A stretch of DNA of 64,000 nucleotides from an uncultured Gammaproteobacteria bacterium (GTDB lineage: Bacteria > Pseudomonadota > Gammaproteobacteria > HyVt-429), in assembly GCA_947259975.1 (NCBI GenBank), contig CAMYOD010000006.1, forward strand, positions 1 through 64,000. Direction: 5' to 3'. A program made the position numbers and the translations under genes. The notes below the pieces were generated by a model. The model ran no database searches. It saw only the letters and a program-made list of their open reading frames with translations, and was not told the DNA's origin. The first letter of the stretch is position 1, and every line of letters begins with the position of its first letter. Of the stretch, positions 26,834 to 36,287 are shown piece after piece.

Positions 26834-27450
26834 CCCCGGCTCTTGCGCTGCCTGCCGCCACGCTTGCTGAATAGCTGCACCACGTGTTTCGCGAGGCGGC
26901 CATCCAGTAGCTCTTCGGCGAATTCGGCCAGGTCTTTGAAGACGGGTACCGAGGCAAAGTCGATGCTGAGTTCTTTGTCACTCAGCTTCTTGAGCGTACG
27001 TTCACCCTTGCCGCTGCGGACCAGCACCGGCAATGCATCGACGGCCTGCGCCGATTGAATGTCGCGCAGTGAATCGCCGACGATTGGGACGCCCGCGAGA
27101 TTCACATTGAGACGCTCGGCGATGTCATTCAACATACCGGGGCGGGGTTTGCGGCATGCACAATCGTCATCCGGGCCATGGGGGCAGAAAAAGATCGCAT
27201 CGATCTGACCGCCTTTCTGGTGCACCCGCTCGAGCATCTGCATATGGATCTTGTTCAACATATCCGTGTCGAACAAGCCGCGTGCAATGCCGGATTGGTT
27301 CGTAGCAACGACGACTTTGTAATCGGCGCGACACAAGCGAGCGATGGCTTCCAGGCTTCCGGGCAAGGGGATCCACTCATCCGGCGATTTAATAAACTCG
27401 TCGGAGTCGTGATTGATGACGCCGTCCCGATCCAGAATTACCAGCTTCAT
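26830..27450 (-). CDS. gmhB: D-glycero-heptose-1,7-bisphosphate 7-phosphatase
   Basis: The protein has 206 residues from ATG 27450, with GAGGT upstream. This HAD phosphatase of ADP-heptose synthesis supplies the LPS inner core. It has the nucleophile in VILDRDGVIN, VVVATNQSGIARG, the zinc cluster FFCPHGPDDDCACRKP, and the late VGDSLRDIQSA. A C-terminal extension of about 35 residues, ending in a basic tail (KRGGRQRKSRG), goes beyond the E. coli protein (191). It lies in the run glyQ-glyS-mazG-like-gmhB-plsC. Confidence 0.92.
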   Translation of the reverse strand: MKLVILDRDGVINHDSDEFIKSPDEWIPLPGSLEAIARLCRADYKVVVATNQSGIARGLFDTDMLNKIHMQMLERVHQKGGQIDAIFFCPHGPDDDCACRKPRPGMLNDIAERLNVNLAGVPIVGDSLRDIQSAQAVDALPVLVRSGKGERTLKKLSDKELSIDFASVPVFKDLAEFAEELLDGRLAKHVVQLFSKRGGRQRKSRG

Positions 27451-27496
27451 GTCTCGACCTCGCGGCACATACCGAAATAGCGCGCGGCGTTTCGCA

Positions 27497-27844
27497 TCAA
27501 TCGAGGAACTCGGAAACGCGTATACGGCCGTTGATCATACGGCTTTTGCGCACCATGATCTTGTCCATCTTGCCCCAGAACGCCGCGCGTAGATCAAATT
27601 CCGCGGCGATCGCCGTGCCCAGCAGCAGGATCATGAGGTCGGCACATTCCTCGGCGAGATCTTGCGTGCTCTTGCCCTTCGTGACACAGGACGAGATCTC
27701 GCCCAGCTCCTCGGTCATGAGGGCGATCCGGTAACTCAGCTCTTCACCGCCAGTGGACTTGAAATCATGTTTATCGTGAAAGGCCTGTACTGCCGCCAGC
27801 ATGCCGGCATAGGAATCGATGTTCGTGTCGCCGCGTTCTGTCAT
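27497..27844 (-). CDS. MazG-like nucleotide pyrophosphohydrolase
   Basis: The protein has 115 residues and is all-helical. It has the magnesium-binding acidic pairs of MazG-type NTP-PPases: TEELGEISSC and, one helix on, EECADLMILLLGTA. This is the EExxE...ExxD pattern. Such enzymes hydrolyse (d)NTPs to NMP and pyrophosphate, cleaning damaged nucleotides or controlling pools. Its ATG lies 4 nt after the glyS stop, so it is in the gly operon. Confidence 0.8.
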   Translation of the reverse strand: MTERGDTNIDSYAGMLAAVQAFHDKHDFKSTGGEELSYRIALMTEELGEISSCVTKGKSTQDLAEECADLMILLLGTAIAAEFDLRAAFWGKMDKIMVRKSRMINGRIRVSEFLD

Positions 27845-27848
27845 GAGA

Positions 27849-29960
27849 TTAGCCTTGCAATCGAGAGATGTCAGCCACGCGCAGGAAGAGCTGGCTGAGA
27901 CGGTTCAATAGATCCAGTCGCGCGTTGCGCAGGTCGACGTCATCGACCATCACCATCACGTCGTCGAAAAAGGTGTCGACGGGAGTGCGCAAACGGGCGA
28001 GTTTCTTCAGCGCCGGTGTGTAATCGCGGGCATCGAACAAGGGTGAGACCACGGTCTCCATGTCCGCGAGCGCATCCGCCAGTTGCCGCTCAGCCTTTTC
28101 CTGCAGTCGGTTCGCGGCGTCCGGCGGTAACTTGCCGACACCCCCTGCCTGGCGCAGGATGTTGCGAATACGTTTGTTCGCCGCCGCGAGACTTTCCGCC
28201 TGCGGCATTTGCCGAAACGCGCTCACCGCCCGTATGCGCCGATCCAGATCATGGGGCTCGGCGGGTTGGCAGGCGATGACCGACTCGAAGACGTCTGGCG
28301 CGACGCCGTCATCCTGATAATACGCACGCAAGCGCTCCATCATGAAGGCGTACACATCATCGATTACGCCGCCGGGTTCAAATGTCAATTGGTACTGATC
28401 GACCGCTTCTTTCAACAACGCACGCAGATCGAGGGATAGTTCACCCTCGATCATGATGCGCAGCACGCCCAGGGCGGCGCGGCGTAACCCGAAGGGGTCC
28501 TTGTCGCCGCTGGGCACTTCACCGATGCCGAAGATGCCGACCAGGGTATCCAGGCGATCGGCAATGGCCAGGGCGCGACCCGTGTCGGTCCTGGGCAATT
28601 CGTCACCGGCAAAGCGCGGCAGATACTGTTCCGCCATGGCCGCCACCACGTCCGCGTGTTCACCGTCATGCTTGGCGTAGTAACGTCCCATGACGCCCTG
28701 CAAACTGGGAAACTCACCCACCATGCCGGACATGAGGTCCGCCTTGGCAAGATGCGCGGCACGTGCGGCGCGTGCTACGTCGCTGTCCAGGCCGGTCGCC
28801 ACAATTTTGGTCAAACCGGTGACCCGTGCGACCTTATCCGCGAGGCTGCCGAGCTTGACATGGAAGACCACATCTTTGAGTCCAGTGACGCGATCTTCAA
28901 GTTTGAGTTTGCGATCGGATTCCCAGAAAAACCGGGCGTCGGCGAAACGTGCCCGCAAGACACGCTCATTTCCTTCACGTACCTTGCGTGCGTTTTTACT
29001 CTTGATATTGGAAACCGTCACAAAGAACGGCAACAGGCGACCACGACGGTTGGTGACTGGAAAATATTTCTGATTGTCCTGCATCGTGGTTCGCAGGACC
29101 TCGGGGGGTACCTTCAGAAAGGCCTTGTCGAACTCGCCACGTACCGCGACCGGCCATTCGACGAGACCGGTCACCTCATCCAGCAGGTCGTCATCGAGTA
29201 TCGCCTGGCCCGTGACCTGGTTCGCGAGGCGCTCGACCTGTTTGGCGATTTGGGCACGCCGCGCCGAGAAGTCGGCGATCACCTGGCCGCGTTTTTCCAG
29301 GGCGTCGGCATAAGTGCCGGCGGTGCGCAGCGTGATAGGTCGCGGGCTGTGGAATCGATGACCGCGCGTCGTAGTGCCGGCGACTACCGACAGAATGCGC
29401 GTTTTGATCACTTTGGCACCGTGCATGAGTACGATCCAATGCACCGGGCGGACGAACTCCGCGTCCAGGTCGGACCAGCGCATGCGTTTCGGAATCGGCA
29501 GTTGCTTGAGCGCCGCGTCGACCAGATCCGGAATCAATTTGTTGGCCGCCTGGCCCTTTTCGCGGGAGCGAAACACCAGCCAGGCGCCCTTGTCGGTCTC
29601 CAGTCTGGCAAGACGATCCGGCGTCACGCCGCAGGAGCGCGCAAATCCGAGTGCCGCCTGGGTCGGTGCTCCGAAATCGTCGAAGGCGGCCTTGAGGGCC
29701 GGGCCGCGCCGCTCGATTTCCTGGTCAGGCTGGCGCGCGCGGACGCCGGGTACGCTCACCGCCAGCCGCCGCGGGGTGGCATAGACCGCGTATTCGGCAC
29801 TGGCCTCGGTAGTCAGTTTGGCGCGCGCGAGACCGGTGTACAGCGCCTCGCCGAGGGTGGTGCTAAGGCGGCGCAGCGCCTTGGGTGGCAGTTCCTCGGT
29901 GCCGAGCTCGAACAGTAGTGTGTCGGCGGTCACCGTCGTGGTTCGTTTCTTGCCGGCCAT
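27849..29960 (-). CDS. glyS: Glycyl-tRNA synthetase beta subunit
   Basis: The protein has 703 residues. It starts near TLLFELGTEELPPKAL, the invariant GlyS N-terminus, and has GPALKAAFD, RTTMQDNQKYFPV, the HD-like core and a C-terminal DALR-type anticodon-binding helix bundle (DFFDDVMVMVDD region: FFDDVMVM). With GlyQ it makes the alpha2-beta2 enzyme. The start ATG overlaps the glyQ stop as ATGA-type overlap, which couples their translation. Confidence 0.96.
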   Translation of the reverse strand: MAGKKRTTTVTADTLLFELGTEELPPKALRRLSTTLGEALYTGLARAKLTTEASAEYAVYATPRRLAVSVPGVRARQPDQEIERRGPALKAAFDDFGAPTQAALGFARSCGVTPDRLARLETDKGAWLVFRSREKGQAANKLIPDLVDAALKQLPIPKRMRWSDLDAEFVRPVHWIVLMHGAKVIKTRILSVVAGTTTRGHRFHSPRPITLRTAGTYADALEKRGQVIADFSARRAQIAKQVERLANQVTGQAILDDDLLDEVTGLVEWPVAVRGEFDKAFLKVPPEVLRTTMQDNQKYFPVTNRRGRLLPFFVTVSNIKSKNARKVREGNERVLRARFADARFFWESDRKLKLEDRVTGLKDVVFHVKLGSLADKVARVTGLTKIVATGLDSDVARAARAAHLAKADLMSGMVGEFPSLQGVMGRYYAKHDGEHADVVAAMAEQYLPRFAGDELPRTDTGRALAIADRLDTLVGIFGIGEVPSGDKDPFGLRRAALGVLRIMIEGELSLDLRALLKEAVDQYQLTFEPGGVIDDVYAFMMERLRAYYQDDGVAPDVFESVIACQPAEPHDLDRRIRAVSAFRQMPQAESLAAANKRIRNILRQAGGVGKLPPDAANRLQEKAERQLADALADMETVVSPLFDARDYTPALKKLARLRTPVDTFFDDVMVMVDDVDLRNARLDLLNRLSQLFLRVADISRLQG

Positions 29961-30859
29961 CAGCTGCGTTTCCCCACGGCGCGCTTGCGGCGTGCCTTCT
30001 GACGCGGAAACCCGAGCGCCTCACGGCTGTCGTAATAGGCCTGGGCGACGCGACGTGCCAGATCGCGGACGCGGCCGATGTAACGGGCGCGCTCGGTCAC
30101 GCTGATCGCATTACGCGCATCAAGCAGATTGAAACAGTGCGAGGCCTTGAGTACGAAATCAAAGGCCGGCAGCGGCAGCCCGGCCTCCATCAAACGCTTG
30201 CTTTCCCGCTCGAAGAGGCTGAATTGCTCGAACAGCGCTTTGGCGTCTGCGTGTTCGAAGTTATAGGTCGACATTTCGACTTCGTTTTGATGAAAGATGT
30301 CGCCGTAACTGAACCCGTCGGTCCACTTGAGATCGAAGACGTTATCGACGCCCTGCAGGTACATGGCGATACGCTCGAGGCCGTAGGTGATCTCGCCGGT
30401 CACCGGGCGGCAGTCCAGTCCGCCGATCTGCTGGAAGTAGGTGAACTGGGTCACCTCCATGCCATTGAGCCACACCTCCCAGCCGAGCCCCCAGGCCCCC
30501 AATGTCGGCGACTCCCAATCGTCCTCCACAAAGCGAATGTCGTGCATTAGTGGATCGATGCCCAGTTCACGCAGGGAACCCAGATACAGTTCCTGGATGT
30601 CGACCGGTGACGGCTTGAGGACGACCTGGTACTGATAATAATGCTGCAGGCGATTCGGATTCTCGCCATAGCGCCCGTCGGCGGGCCGCCGCGAGGGTTG
30701 CACGTACGCCGCACGCATGGGCTCCGGTCCAATCGCACCGAGGAAGGTCGCCGGATGAAAGGTACCGGCGCCGACCTCCATGTCATAGGGCTGCATGAGG
30801 ATGCAGCCCTCCTTGGCCCAATACTGCTGGAGGGACAGAATAAGTTCTTGAAAGGTCAA
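29960..30859 (-). CDS. glyQ: Glycyl-tRNA synthetase alpha subunit
   Basis: The protein has 299 residues and forms the class II catalytic core for glycine activation. It carries [59 protein letters not shown] and [18 protein letters not shown], all strongly conserved in GlyQ. It is slightly extended at the C-terminus by a basic segment ([14 protein letters not shown]). It is the first gene of glyQ-glyS-mazG-like-gmhB-plsC on the minus strand, and mtgA lies 38 bp upstream. Confidence 0.96.
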   Translation of the reverse strand: MTFQELILSLQQYWAKEGCILMQPYDMEVGAGTFHPATFLGAIGPEPMRAAYVQPSRRPADGRYGENPNRLQHYYQYQVVLKPSPVDIQELYLGSLRELGIDPLMHDIRFVEDDWESPTLGAWGLGWEVWLNGMEVTQFTYFQQIGGLDCRPVTGEITYGLERIAMYLQGVDNVFDLKWTDGFSYGDIFHQNEVEMSTYNFEHADAKALFEQFSLFERESKRLMEAGLPLPAFDFVLKASHCFNLLDARNAISVTERARYIGRVRDLARRVAQAYYDSREALGFPRQKARRKRAVGKRS

Positions 30860-30897
30860 AGTGCTATTACGGACGGCCGGTTGCTTGAGGGCCGGGA

Positions 30898-31620
30898 TTA
30901 TATCTTGCGTTCCCGCTCAAGTGCACGGTGCTGTTTCAGGCGCCGCTCGATGCCGGCGGCATGTTCGAGAAAGAAAGGCCGGCGGCTCGCTGGATTATTG
31001 CGCCGTGGGCTGGGCAGGGTGGCGGCCAATTCGACGGCTTGATGAGCGGAAAGTCGCGACACCGAGGTGCCCCAATAATGTCGCGCGGCGGCTTCTACGC
31101 CATAGACACCGCGGCCGAACTCGGCCACATTGAGATAGATTTCGAGAATCCGGTGTTTCTCGAGACGCTGTTCGAGCATAACGGTAAGTAAGAGTTCGTG
31201 CCATTTGCGCAGCACGGTGCGCGAGGGCCCGAGAAACAGATTTTTCGCGGTCTGTTGCGAGATCGTGCTCGCACCACGGGCGAATTTCCCACGATCGACG
31301 TTGTATCGCCACGCGCGTTTTATCGCCTCCATGTCAAAGCCGCGATGTTTGAAGAAGCGTCCGTCTTCGGCGATTAGAACCGCATCGATAAGGTCTTCCG
31401 GAACCCGGCTCAGTGATACCGGCTGCCATTTTAGAGGCGGCCCACCGTCGATCCGATAATCGGTTTCATAGCGGGCGATAAATCGAGATTTGGGTATCGG
31501 GCCATGCGCCAGTTCATCCCAGTCGGGAACTAGATGCAATAAATAAAAACCGTCGACGATAATTACGAAGACGAATAGCGCAAAGACAGCCGAAAAAATA
31601 CGCCGTGTTCGCCGCAACAT
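30898..31620 (-). CDS. mtgA: Monofunctional peptidoglycan glycosyltransferase
   Basis: The protein has 240 residues. An N-terminal membrane anchor ([20 protein letters not shown]) is followed by a GT51 domain: the catalytic Glu in [30 protein letters not shown], the second Glu region [20 protein letters not shown] and RHYWG. It polymerises lipid II into glycan strands and has no transpeptidase domain. No ribosome binding site is obvious before the ATG. Confidence 0.94.
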   Translation of the reverse strand: MLRRTRRIFSAVFALFVFVIIVDGFYLLHLVPDWDELAHGPIPKSRFIARYETDYRIDGGPPLKWQPVSLSRVPEDLIDAVLIAEDGRFFKHRGFDMEAIKRAWRYNVDRGKFARGASTISQQTAKNLFLGPSRTVLRKWHELLLTVMLEQRLEKHRILEIYLNVAEFGRGVYGVEAAARHYWGTSVSRLSAHQAVELAATLPSPRRNNPASRRPFFLEHAAGIERRLKQHRALERERKI

Positions 31621-31860
31621 AATCAGAAAATATACGCGCCGGCATGGCGGTATTGTGTTTGCGTCGAGTTGGTACGCTGTGGAAAGAAAAGCATATTGTG
31701 AACAAGAATTGCGTGACGCTGTGGTGAGCCGGTGTTGGATATGGGCGCCGTGGACAAGGCCTGTCCATTAGTATATGGTGCGTCCTGCGTGGGTTAAAGC
31801 GATACGCCTAATTCACCGAGGAGGAGCTGCCTCATAGAGGGGGCCAGATATATCAAAACT
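31621..31860 (+). other. Gene-free stretch ahead of a strong terminator
   Basis: Together with the terminator and leader to 32029 this gap is 409 bp. No protein-coding frame is convincing. It contains a small stem-loop (TGGACA-AGGCC-TGTCCA near 31752) and a GAGGAGG stretch near 31820. A strong plus-strand terminator follows with no gene in front of it, so an unannotated small RNA is possible. I see no match to 6S or other RNAs that I know. Confidence 0.3.
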
Positions 31861-31903
31861 ACAAAAACGAAAAGGGCCCATGATGGGCCCTTTTCCTTTT
31901 TGT
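31861..31903 (+). terminator. Strong Rho-independent terminator
   Basis: An 11-bp perfect stem AAAAGGGCCCA / TGGGCCCTTTT with a TGA loop, extended past a CG/CC internal mismatch by ACAAAAA / TTTTTGT. A T-rich tail follows on the plus strand (TTTTCCTTTTTGT). It lies 127 bp before the PP-loop gene start. The near symmetry means it could also act on the minus strand, but no minus-strand gene ends there. Confidence 0.75.
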
Positions 31904-32029
31904 ATGGTTTATTTTTAGTCGTCGGGACTCTTTCGGCGTATCCTGTTCCGCGTAGTAAACACCACGCCGTTTGCAGTGGTGTGCGGTAAAGTCGAGGTGA
32001 CTAGATCCGTTGTCCGCAAGCCCGATCGT

Positions 32030-33070
32030 ATGAACGAACAACCCAAAGCTGTTGCCCTCATTTCCGGTGGTCTCGACTCGATGCTCGCGGCCAGGACCAT
32101 GCTTGACCAGGGCGTGCACGTGGAAGGTATCAACTTTTTCACCGGCTTTTGCGTCGAGGGTCACACCCACGCGATTCGCAAGCGCGACAAAGCGAGACCG
32201 AAGCGCAATAACGCGTTGTGGGTCGCGGAGCAGCTCGGCATCAAGCTACACATCGTCGATGTCATCGAGCAATACAAGGATGTCGTGCTCAATCCAAAAC
32301 ACGGTTATGGCGCCAATCTGAACCCCTGTCTCGACTGCAAGGGGTTTATGGTACACAAGGCCGAGGAATGGCGTGCGCAGCACGGTTTCGACTTCATCGT
32401 CACCGGCGAGGTCATCGGGCAGCGTCCCATGTCACAGCGGCGCGATACCATGCCGGTGGTGGCCCAAGAGTCCGGGGCAGGTGATCGTTTATTGCGCCCG
32501 CTATGCGCACAGCTGCTTCCCGAAACCTTGCCCGAGCGTGAAGGTTGGGTGGATCGGACGCGCCTGCACAATTTCAGCGGCCGCTCCCGCAAACCGCAGA
32601 TCCAGCTCGCAGGGCAATTCGGCATCGACGACTATGCGCAGCCCGCCGGCGGCTGCTGCTTCCTTACGGACCAGGCCTACGCGGAAAAATTGCACGATCT
32701 GTGGGCCGCGCGCGGTGAGCGTGACTACGAATTGGACGACATCATGCTGCTGAAAGTGGGACGGCACCTGCGCCCGCGCCCGCATTTCAAGATCATCATG
32801 GGCCGTGAGGAGGGCGAGAATCGGTTCCTGGAAGGCTATCGCAAACAGTTTATGAGCATGGTACCCATCAGTCACCCCGGTCCACTGGTACTCATCGATG
32901 GTGAGTTGAGCGACGACGATATCGAGTTGGCGGCGCGACTTGCGGCCCGTTACAGTCAGGGCCGCGACGCGGAACGGGTTACGTTTGAACTTACCCGCCA
33001 GGGGCGCAGTCGCGAACTCGACGTGACACCCTATCCGGCAAACGATATTCCGCGGGAATGGATTCTGTGA
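32030..33070 (+). CDS. PP-loop tRNA thiolase-like protein with NFACT-R-like domain
   Basis: The protein has 346 residues from ATG 32030. The N-terminus has a PP-loop ATPase motif, LISGGLDSMLAARTM, as in tRNA-thiolating MnmA and ThiI proteins. Three cysteines stand out: NFFTGFC, and NPCLDCKGFM, a CxxC of the thiolase type. GEVIGQRPMSQ follows. From about residue 205 to 330 the sequence (PAGGCCFL, GRHLRPRPHFKIIMGREEGE, PGPLVLIDG) looks like the DUF814/NFACT-R fold. A tRNA or nucleotide sulfur-transfer role is inferred. A TusA-like gene overlaps its end. Confidence 0.8.
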   Translation: MNEQPKAVALISGGLDSMLAARTMLDQGVHVEGINFFTGFCVEGHTHAIRKRDKARPKRNNALWVAEQLGIKLHIVDVIEQYKDVVLNPKHGYGANLNPCLDCKGFMVHKAEEWRAQHGFDFIVTGEVIGQRPMSQRRDTMPVVAQESGAGDRLLRPLCAQLLPETLPEREGWVDRTRLHNFSGRSRKPQIQLAGQFGIDDYAQPAGGCCFLTDQAYAEKLHDLWAARGERDYELDDIMLLKVGRHLRPRPHFKIIMGREEGENRFLEGYRKQFMSMVPISHPGPLVLIDGELSDDDIELAARLAARYSQGRDAERVTFELTRQGRSRELDVTPYPANDIPREWIL

Positions 33071-33294
33071 GCCATCATTCGCTGGATGCCCGCAATCTGT
33101 TGTGCCCGATGCCGGTGATCCGGACCCAGGAAGCGGTCGCCGACCTGGTGCCCGGTGAGATCCTGACCGTGCGCTGCACGGATCCGGGCGCATTGAGCGA
33201 TGTGCCTGCCTGGTGCCGGATCAACGGGCACGAAATCGTAACGACGGAACGTAATGATGACGAAATCAATATCACCATAAAGGTAGGCGCGTAA
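33058..33294 (+). CDS. TusA/SirA-like sulfur carrier
   Basis: The protein has 78 residues (ATG 33058) or 75 (GTG 33067, overlapping the previous stop as GTGA). It has the TusA signature DARNLLCPMPVIRTQEAV, with the CPxP cysteine that carries persulfide sulfur, and the two-strand core ending EINITIKVGA. TusA-like proteins hand sulfur to tRNA thiolation or to molybdenum and sulfur-oxidation enzymes. Overlap with the PP-loop gene suggests it supplies that enzyme; this is inference. Confidence 0.88.
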   Translation: MDSVSHHSLDARNLLCPMPVIRTQEAVADLVPGEILTVRCTDPGALSDVPAWCRINGHEIVTTERNDDEINITIKVGA

Positions 33295-34508
33295 TGGGCG
33301 ACGGCCCGGCAACCAGCGAACATCCTCTCGGCAGCGGCCACGGACATATGGGTGGTCACGACGTTTTCGATAGCAGCAGTCCGGAGCGCTATCGCGCCAG
33401 CCGGCGCGTGACCGCGGTCAGTCTCGGGATCAACAGTCTGCTATCCCTCGGGCAAATTCTCGGCGGTGTCTTTGGCCATTCGCAGGCATTAATTGCCGAT
33501 GGTGTACACACGCTGTCCGATATCATCACCGATTCGATGGTGTTGTTCGCGCTCAAACATGGTGCGAAAGAAGCGGACGAGGAACATCCCTATGGCCACG
33601 GACGCATCGAGACCGCGGTCACCGTCGTGTTGGGGGCGATGCTTATCGCGGTGGCCATCGGCATCGCCATCAACGCCGGGTTGCGGCTCGCCAATCCGGA
33701 ATCCATACCGATTCCGGCGATGGCGACCCTGATCGTGGCCATCATCACGATCGTTTCCAAGGAAGGGCTGTTCCGCTACACCATGCATACGGCCAGGCGC
33801 TATCAGTCGAACTTGCTGCGCGCCAACGCCTGGCATCATCGCAGCGATGCAATTTCATCGGTCATCGTGTTTCTCGGTATCGGTGGCAGTCTGCTCGGTT
33901 GGCGGTATCTGGACGGTCTGGCGGCGGTGGGCGTGGCCATGATGGTGGCGAAAATCGGCTGGGAGCTGGCCTGGTCGTCGGTCAAGGAGTTGATCGATAC
34001 CGCCCTCGACGCGGACATCGTGGCCGAGATCAAGGCGAGCATACTGGCGATGGATGATGTGAAGTCATTGCACATGTTGCGCACCCGCCGCGCCGGCGGC
34101 CAAGCCCTGGCCGATGTGCATATCATTGTCGACAGCGATATCAGCGTCTCGGAGGGTCACCACATTAGCGAAAACGTGCGCGCGCGGTTGATCGAAAAAT
34201 TCGACGCCATCACCGATGTCACCGTGCACATCGATCCGGAGGACGACGAACTGTTTCCGCCCAACGCCGGATTGCCGCTGCGCACCGAAGTGGATGCGCG
34301 CCTGGAGCGATATTTCGCCGCGATCCCGGAGGCAAGCCAGATCCAGGCGGTCACCCTGCATTACCTGAATGGCAGGATCCAGCTCCAGATACTGCTGCCC
34401 TTGAGCGTGGCCGCGGACCCGGCGGCGGCGACGGCTCTTGAGCAGCGTTTTGCCCAGGCCGTGACCCAGGATCCCGATATCGGCACCGTGTCGCTGCGCT
34501 TCCACTAG
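33294..34508 (+). CDS. Cation diffusion facilitator (CDF) transporter
   Basis: The protein has 404 residues with six membrane helices. The zinc-site residues are in ADGVHTLSDIITDS (HxxxD) and WHHRSDAISS. A His-rich N-terminus (HPLGSGHGHMGGH) and the HPYGHGRIE loop are typical. The cytoplasmic C-terminal domain is followed by about 90 extra residues resembling a second copy of the C-terminal fold (ASQIQAVTLHYLNGRIQLQI). It exports divalent metal ions by proton exchange. The start overlaps the TusA-like stop as TAATG. Confidence 0.92.
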   Translation: MGDGPATSEHPLGSGHGHMGGHDVFDSSSPERYRASRRVTAVSLGINSLLSLGQILGGVFGHSQALIADGVHTLSDIITDSMVLFALKHGAKEADEEHPYGHGRIETAVTVVLGAMLIAVAIGIAINAGLRLANPESIPIPAMATLIVAIITIVSKEGLFRYTMHTARRYQSNLLRANAWHHRSDAISSVIVFLGIGGSLLGWRYLDGLAAVGVAMMVAKIGWELAWSSVKELIDTALDADIVAEIKASILAMDDVKSLHMLRTRRAGGQALADVHIIVDSDISVSEGHHISENVRARLIEKFDAITDVTVHIDPEDDELFPPNAGLPLRTEVDARLERYFAAIPEASQIQAVTLHYLNGRIQLQILLPLSVAADPAAATALEQRFAQAVTQDPDIGTVSLRFH

Positions 34509-34575
34509 CACGCGTGAGTGGTTCCGGTTGTCCACGCGTCCCGCGCCGCGAGAGGCCAATGGCATCACCAGCTGG

Positions 34576-34592
34576 CGCACTATTTTCATGCA
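34576..34592. promoter_or_regulatory. NtrC-like site, weak
   Basis: CGCACTATTTTCATGCA resembles the NtrC dyad TGCACCA-N3-TGGTGCA at about 10 of 14 defined bases. It lies 30 bp centre to centre (three helical turns) from the better site at 34606-34622, an arrangement typical of NtrC enhancers. Confidence 0.4.
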
Positions 34593-34605
34593 ATTTTAAA
34601 CCGCA

Positions 34606-34622
34606 TGCGCTAAAATCGTGCA
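34606..34622. promoter_or_regulatory. NtrC-like enhancer site
   Basis: TGCGCTAAAATCGTGCA matches most of the NtrC dyad TGCACCA-N3-TGGTGCA, with outer arms TGC and GTGCA intact. It stands 63 bp upstream of the -24 element of the sigma-54 promoter for glnA. Confidence 0.5.
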
Positions 34623-34684
34623 TTCCGCGTCCAGCGCCGATCCAATGTACCAGTTAAATCAATAGGTTAATGTATCGATCCGTT

Positions 34685-34700
34685 TGGCACGCTTCGTGCA
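34685..34700 (+). promoter_or_regulatory. Sigma-54 promoter of glnA
   Basis: TGGCACGCTTCGTGCA matches the -24/-12 consensus TGGCAYR-N4-TTGCW with a single mismatch, and the GG to GC spacing is right. The glnA ATG lies 72 bp downstream. Confidence 0.75.
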
Positions 34701-34772
34701 AAACAGTTCGCTCATTATTTTTCCATGCACTCTTTTTGATCAAAACCTAGGCAACGAGGGGGAGTACCCAAA

Positions 34773-36179
34773 ATGTCTGCAGACGTATTGAAGCTGATTA
34801 AGGACAAGGATGTGAAGTTCGTGGACTTCCGCTTTACGGATACCCGGGGCAAGGAACAGCACGTGTCCGTCCCGGCGCATACCGTGGAAGCGGATTTGTT
34901 CGAGGAAGGAAAGATGTTTGACGGTTCGTCGATCGCCGGTTGGAAGGGCATTAACGAATCGGACATGATTATGATGCCGGATGCCGACTCCGCGGTGATG
35001 GATCCGTTCATGGAGGAGCCGACCCTGATCCTGCGCTGCGACATCATCGAGCCGGCCACCATGCAGGGCTACGAGCGCGATCCGCGTTCCGTCGCCAAGC
35101 GCGCCGAGGCCTACATGAAATCCACTGGCATCGCGGATACTGCTTTCTTCGGTCCCGAGCCCGAATTCTTCGTCCTTGATGACGCGCGCTGGGGCGCCGA
35201 TATGTCCGGTGCCTTCTATAAGGTGGATTCCGAGGAAGCGGAGTGGAACTCGGAGAAGGTGTACGAAGACGGTAACGTCGGCCACCGCCCGGGCCCCAAG
35301 GGCGGCTACTTTCCCGTCCCCCCGGTAGATTCCCTGCAGGACCTGCGTTCCGCCATGTGTTTGGCGATGGAAGAGATGGGTGTGGAGACCGAGGTGCACC
35401 ATCACGAAGTGGCCACCGCCGGTCAGTGTGAAATCGGTACCTTGTTCAACACGCTGGTAAAGCGCGCCGATCACAACCAGATTCTCAAGTATGTGGTGCA
35501 TAACGTCGCGCATGCTTACGGTAAAACCGCGACCTTCATGCCCAAACCGTTGGTGGGTGACAACGGCAACGGTATGCACGTGCACCAATCCATGTCGAAG
35601 GGCGGTGAGAATGTATTCGCCGGTAACGAGTACGGTGGCTTGAGCGAGACCGCATTGTTTTATATCGGCGGCGTCATCAAGCATGCCCGTGCCCTGAACG
35701 CTTTCTGTAACGGCAGCACCAACAGCTACAAACGTCTGGTGCCCGGTTTCGAGGCGCCGACCCTGTTGGCCTATTCCGCCCGTAACCGTTCCGCGTCGAT
35801 TCGTATTCCCTACGTCTCGAATCCGAAGGGACGTCGCGTCGAAGTGCGGTTCCCGGATGCCGCCGGTAATCCGTACTTGACCTTTGCGGCATTGCTGATG
35901 GCGGGTCTGGACGGAATTCAGAACAAGATCCATCCGGGCGAGGCCATGGACAAGGATCTCTATGATCTGCCGCCGGAGGAAGAGGCGAAGATCAAGACCG
36001 TGTGCTACTCGCTGGATCAGGCGTTGGATTCACTCGATGCGGACCGTGAGTTCCTCACGGCCGGCGGTGTGTTTACCGACGATACCATCGATGCCTACAT
36101 CGATCTCAAGATGGAAGAGGTCACGCGCCTGCGCATGACTACCCATCCAGTCGAGTTCGATATGTACTACAGCATCTAA
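34773..36179 (+). CDS. glnA: Glutamine synthetase, type I
   Basis: The protein has 468 residues, the GSI-beta length. GGGGGAG precedes the ATG. It has [16 protein letters not shown], the metal-binding EPEFFVLDD and [24 protein letters not shown], the Glu-flap region and, near residue 398, LYDLPPEEE, the tyrosine adenylylated by GlnE. It condenses glutamate, ammonia and ATP. Upstream are a sigma-54 promoter and two NtrC-like sites; ntrB and ntrC follow a terminator. The layout is the standard nitrogen-control unit. Confidence 0.97.
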   Translation: MSADVLKLIKDKDVKFVDFRFTDTRGKEQHVSVPAHTVEADLFEEGKMFDGSSIAGWKGINESDMIMMPDADSAVMDPFMEEPTLILRCDIIEPATMQGYERDPRSVAKRAEAYMKSTGIADTAFFGPEPEFFVLDDARWGADMSGAFYKVDSEEAEWNSEKVYEDGNVGHRPGPKGGYFPVPPVDSLQDLRSAMCLAMEEMGVETEVHHHEVATAGQCEIGTLFNTLVKRADHNQILKYVVHNVAHAYGKTATFMPKPLVGDNGNGMHVHQSMSKGGENVFAGNEYGGLSETALFYIGGVIKHARALNAFCNGSTNSYKRLVPGFEAPTLLAYSARNRSASIRIPYVSNPKGRRVEVRFPDAAGNPYLTFAALLMAGLDGIQNKIHPGEAMDKDLYDLPPEEEAKIKTVCYSLDQALDSLDADREFLTAGGVFTDDTIDAYIDLKMEEVTRLRMTTHPVEFDMYYSI

Positions 36180-36203
36180 ATCATGTTGTAGCGCCGGAAC
36201 AGG

Positions 36204-36230
36204 AACGCCCCCGGTCACGGGGGCGTTTTT
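36204..36230 (+). terminator. Terminator after glnA
   Basis: AACGCCCCCG / CGGGGGCGTT makes a 10-bp stem with a GTCA loop and a T run, 25 bp after the glnA stop. It would limit read-through from glnA into ntrBC, as in enteric bacteria. Confidence 0.9.
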
Positions 36231-36287
36231 GCTTCCGACCACCACAGCAGTAACGACTAATCAGCGTCGTTCGCACGATCAGTCGAA

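Noticed and set aside
28365-28400. GGGTTCAAATGTC, tRNA T-loop-like sequence
   Set aside because: It lies inside glyS on the coding side and no acceptor or anticodon arms surround it.
31621-31860. 6S RNA
   Set aside because: I could not draw the long rod with a central bubble, and the neighbours are not those of ssrS.
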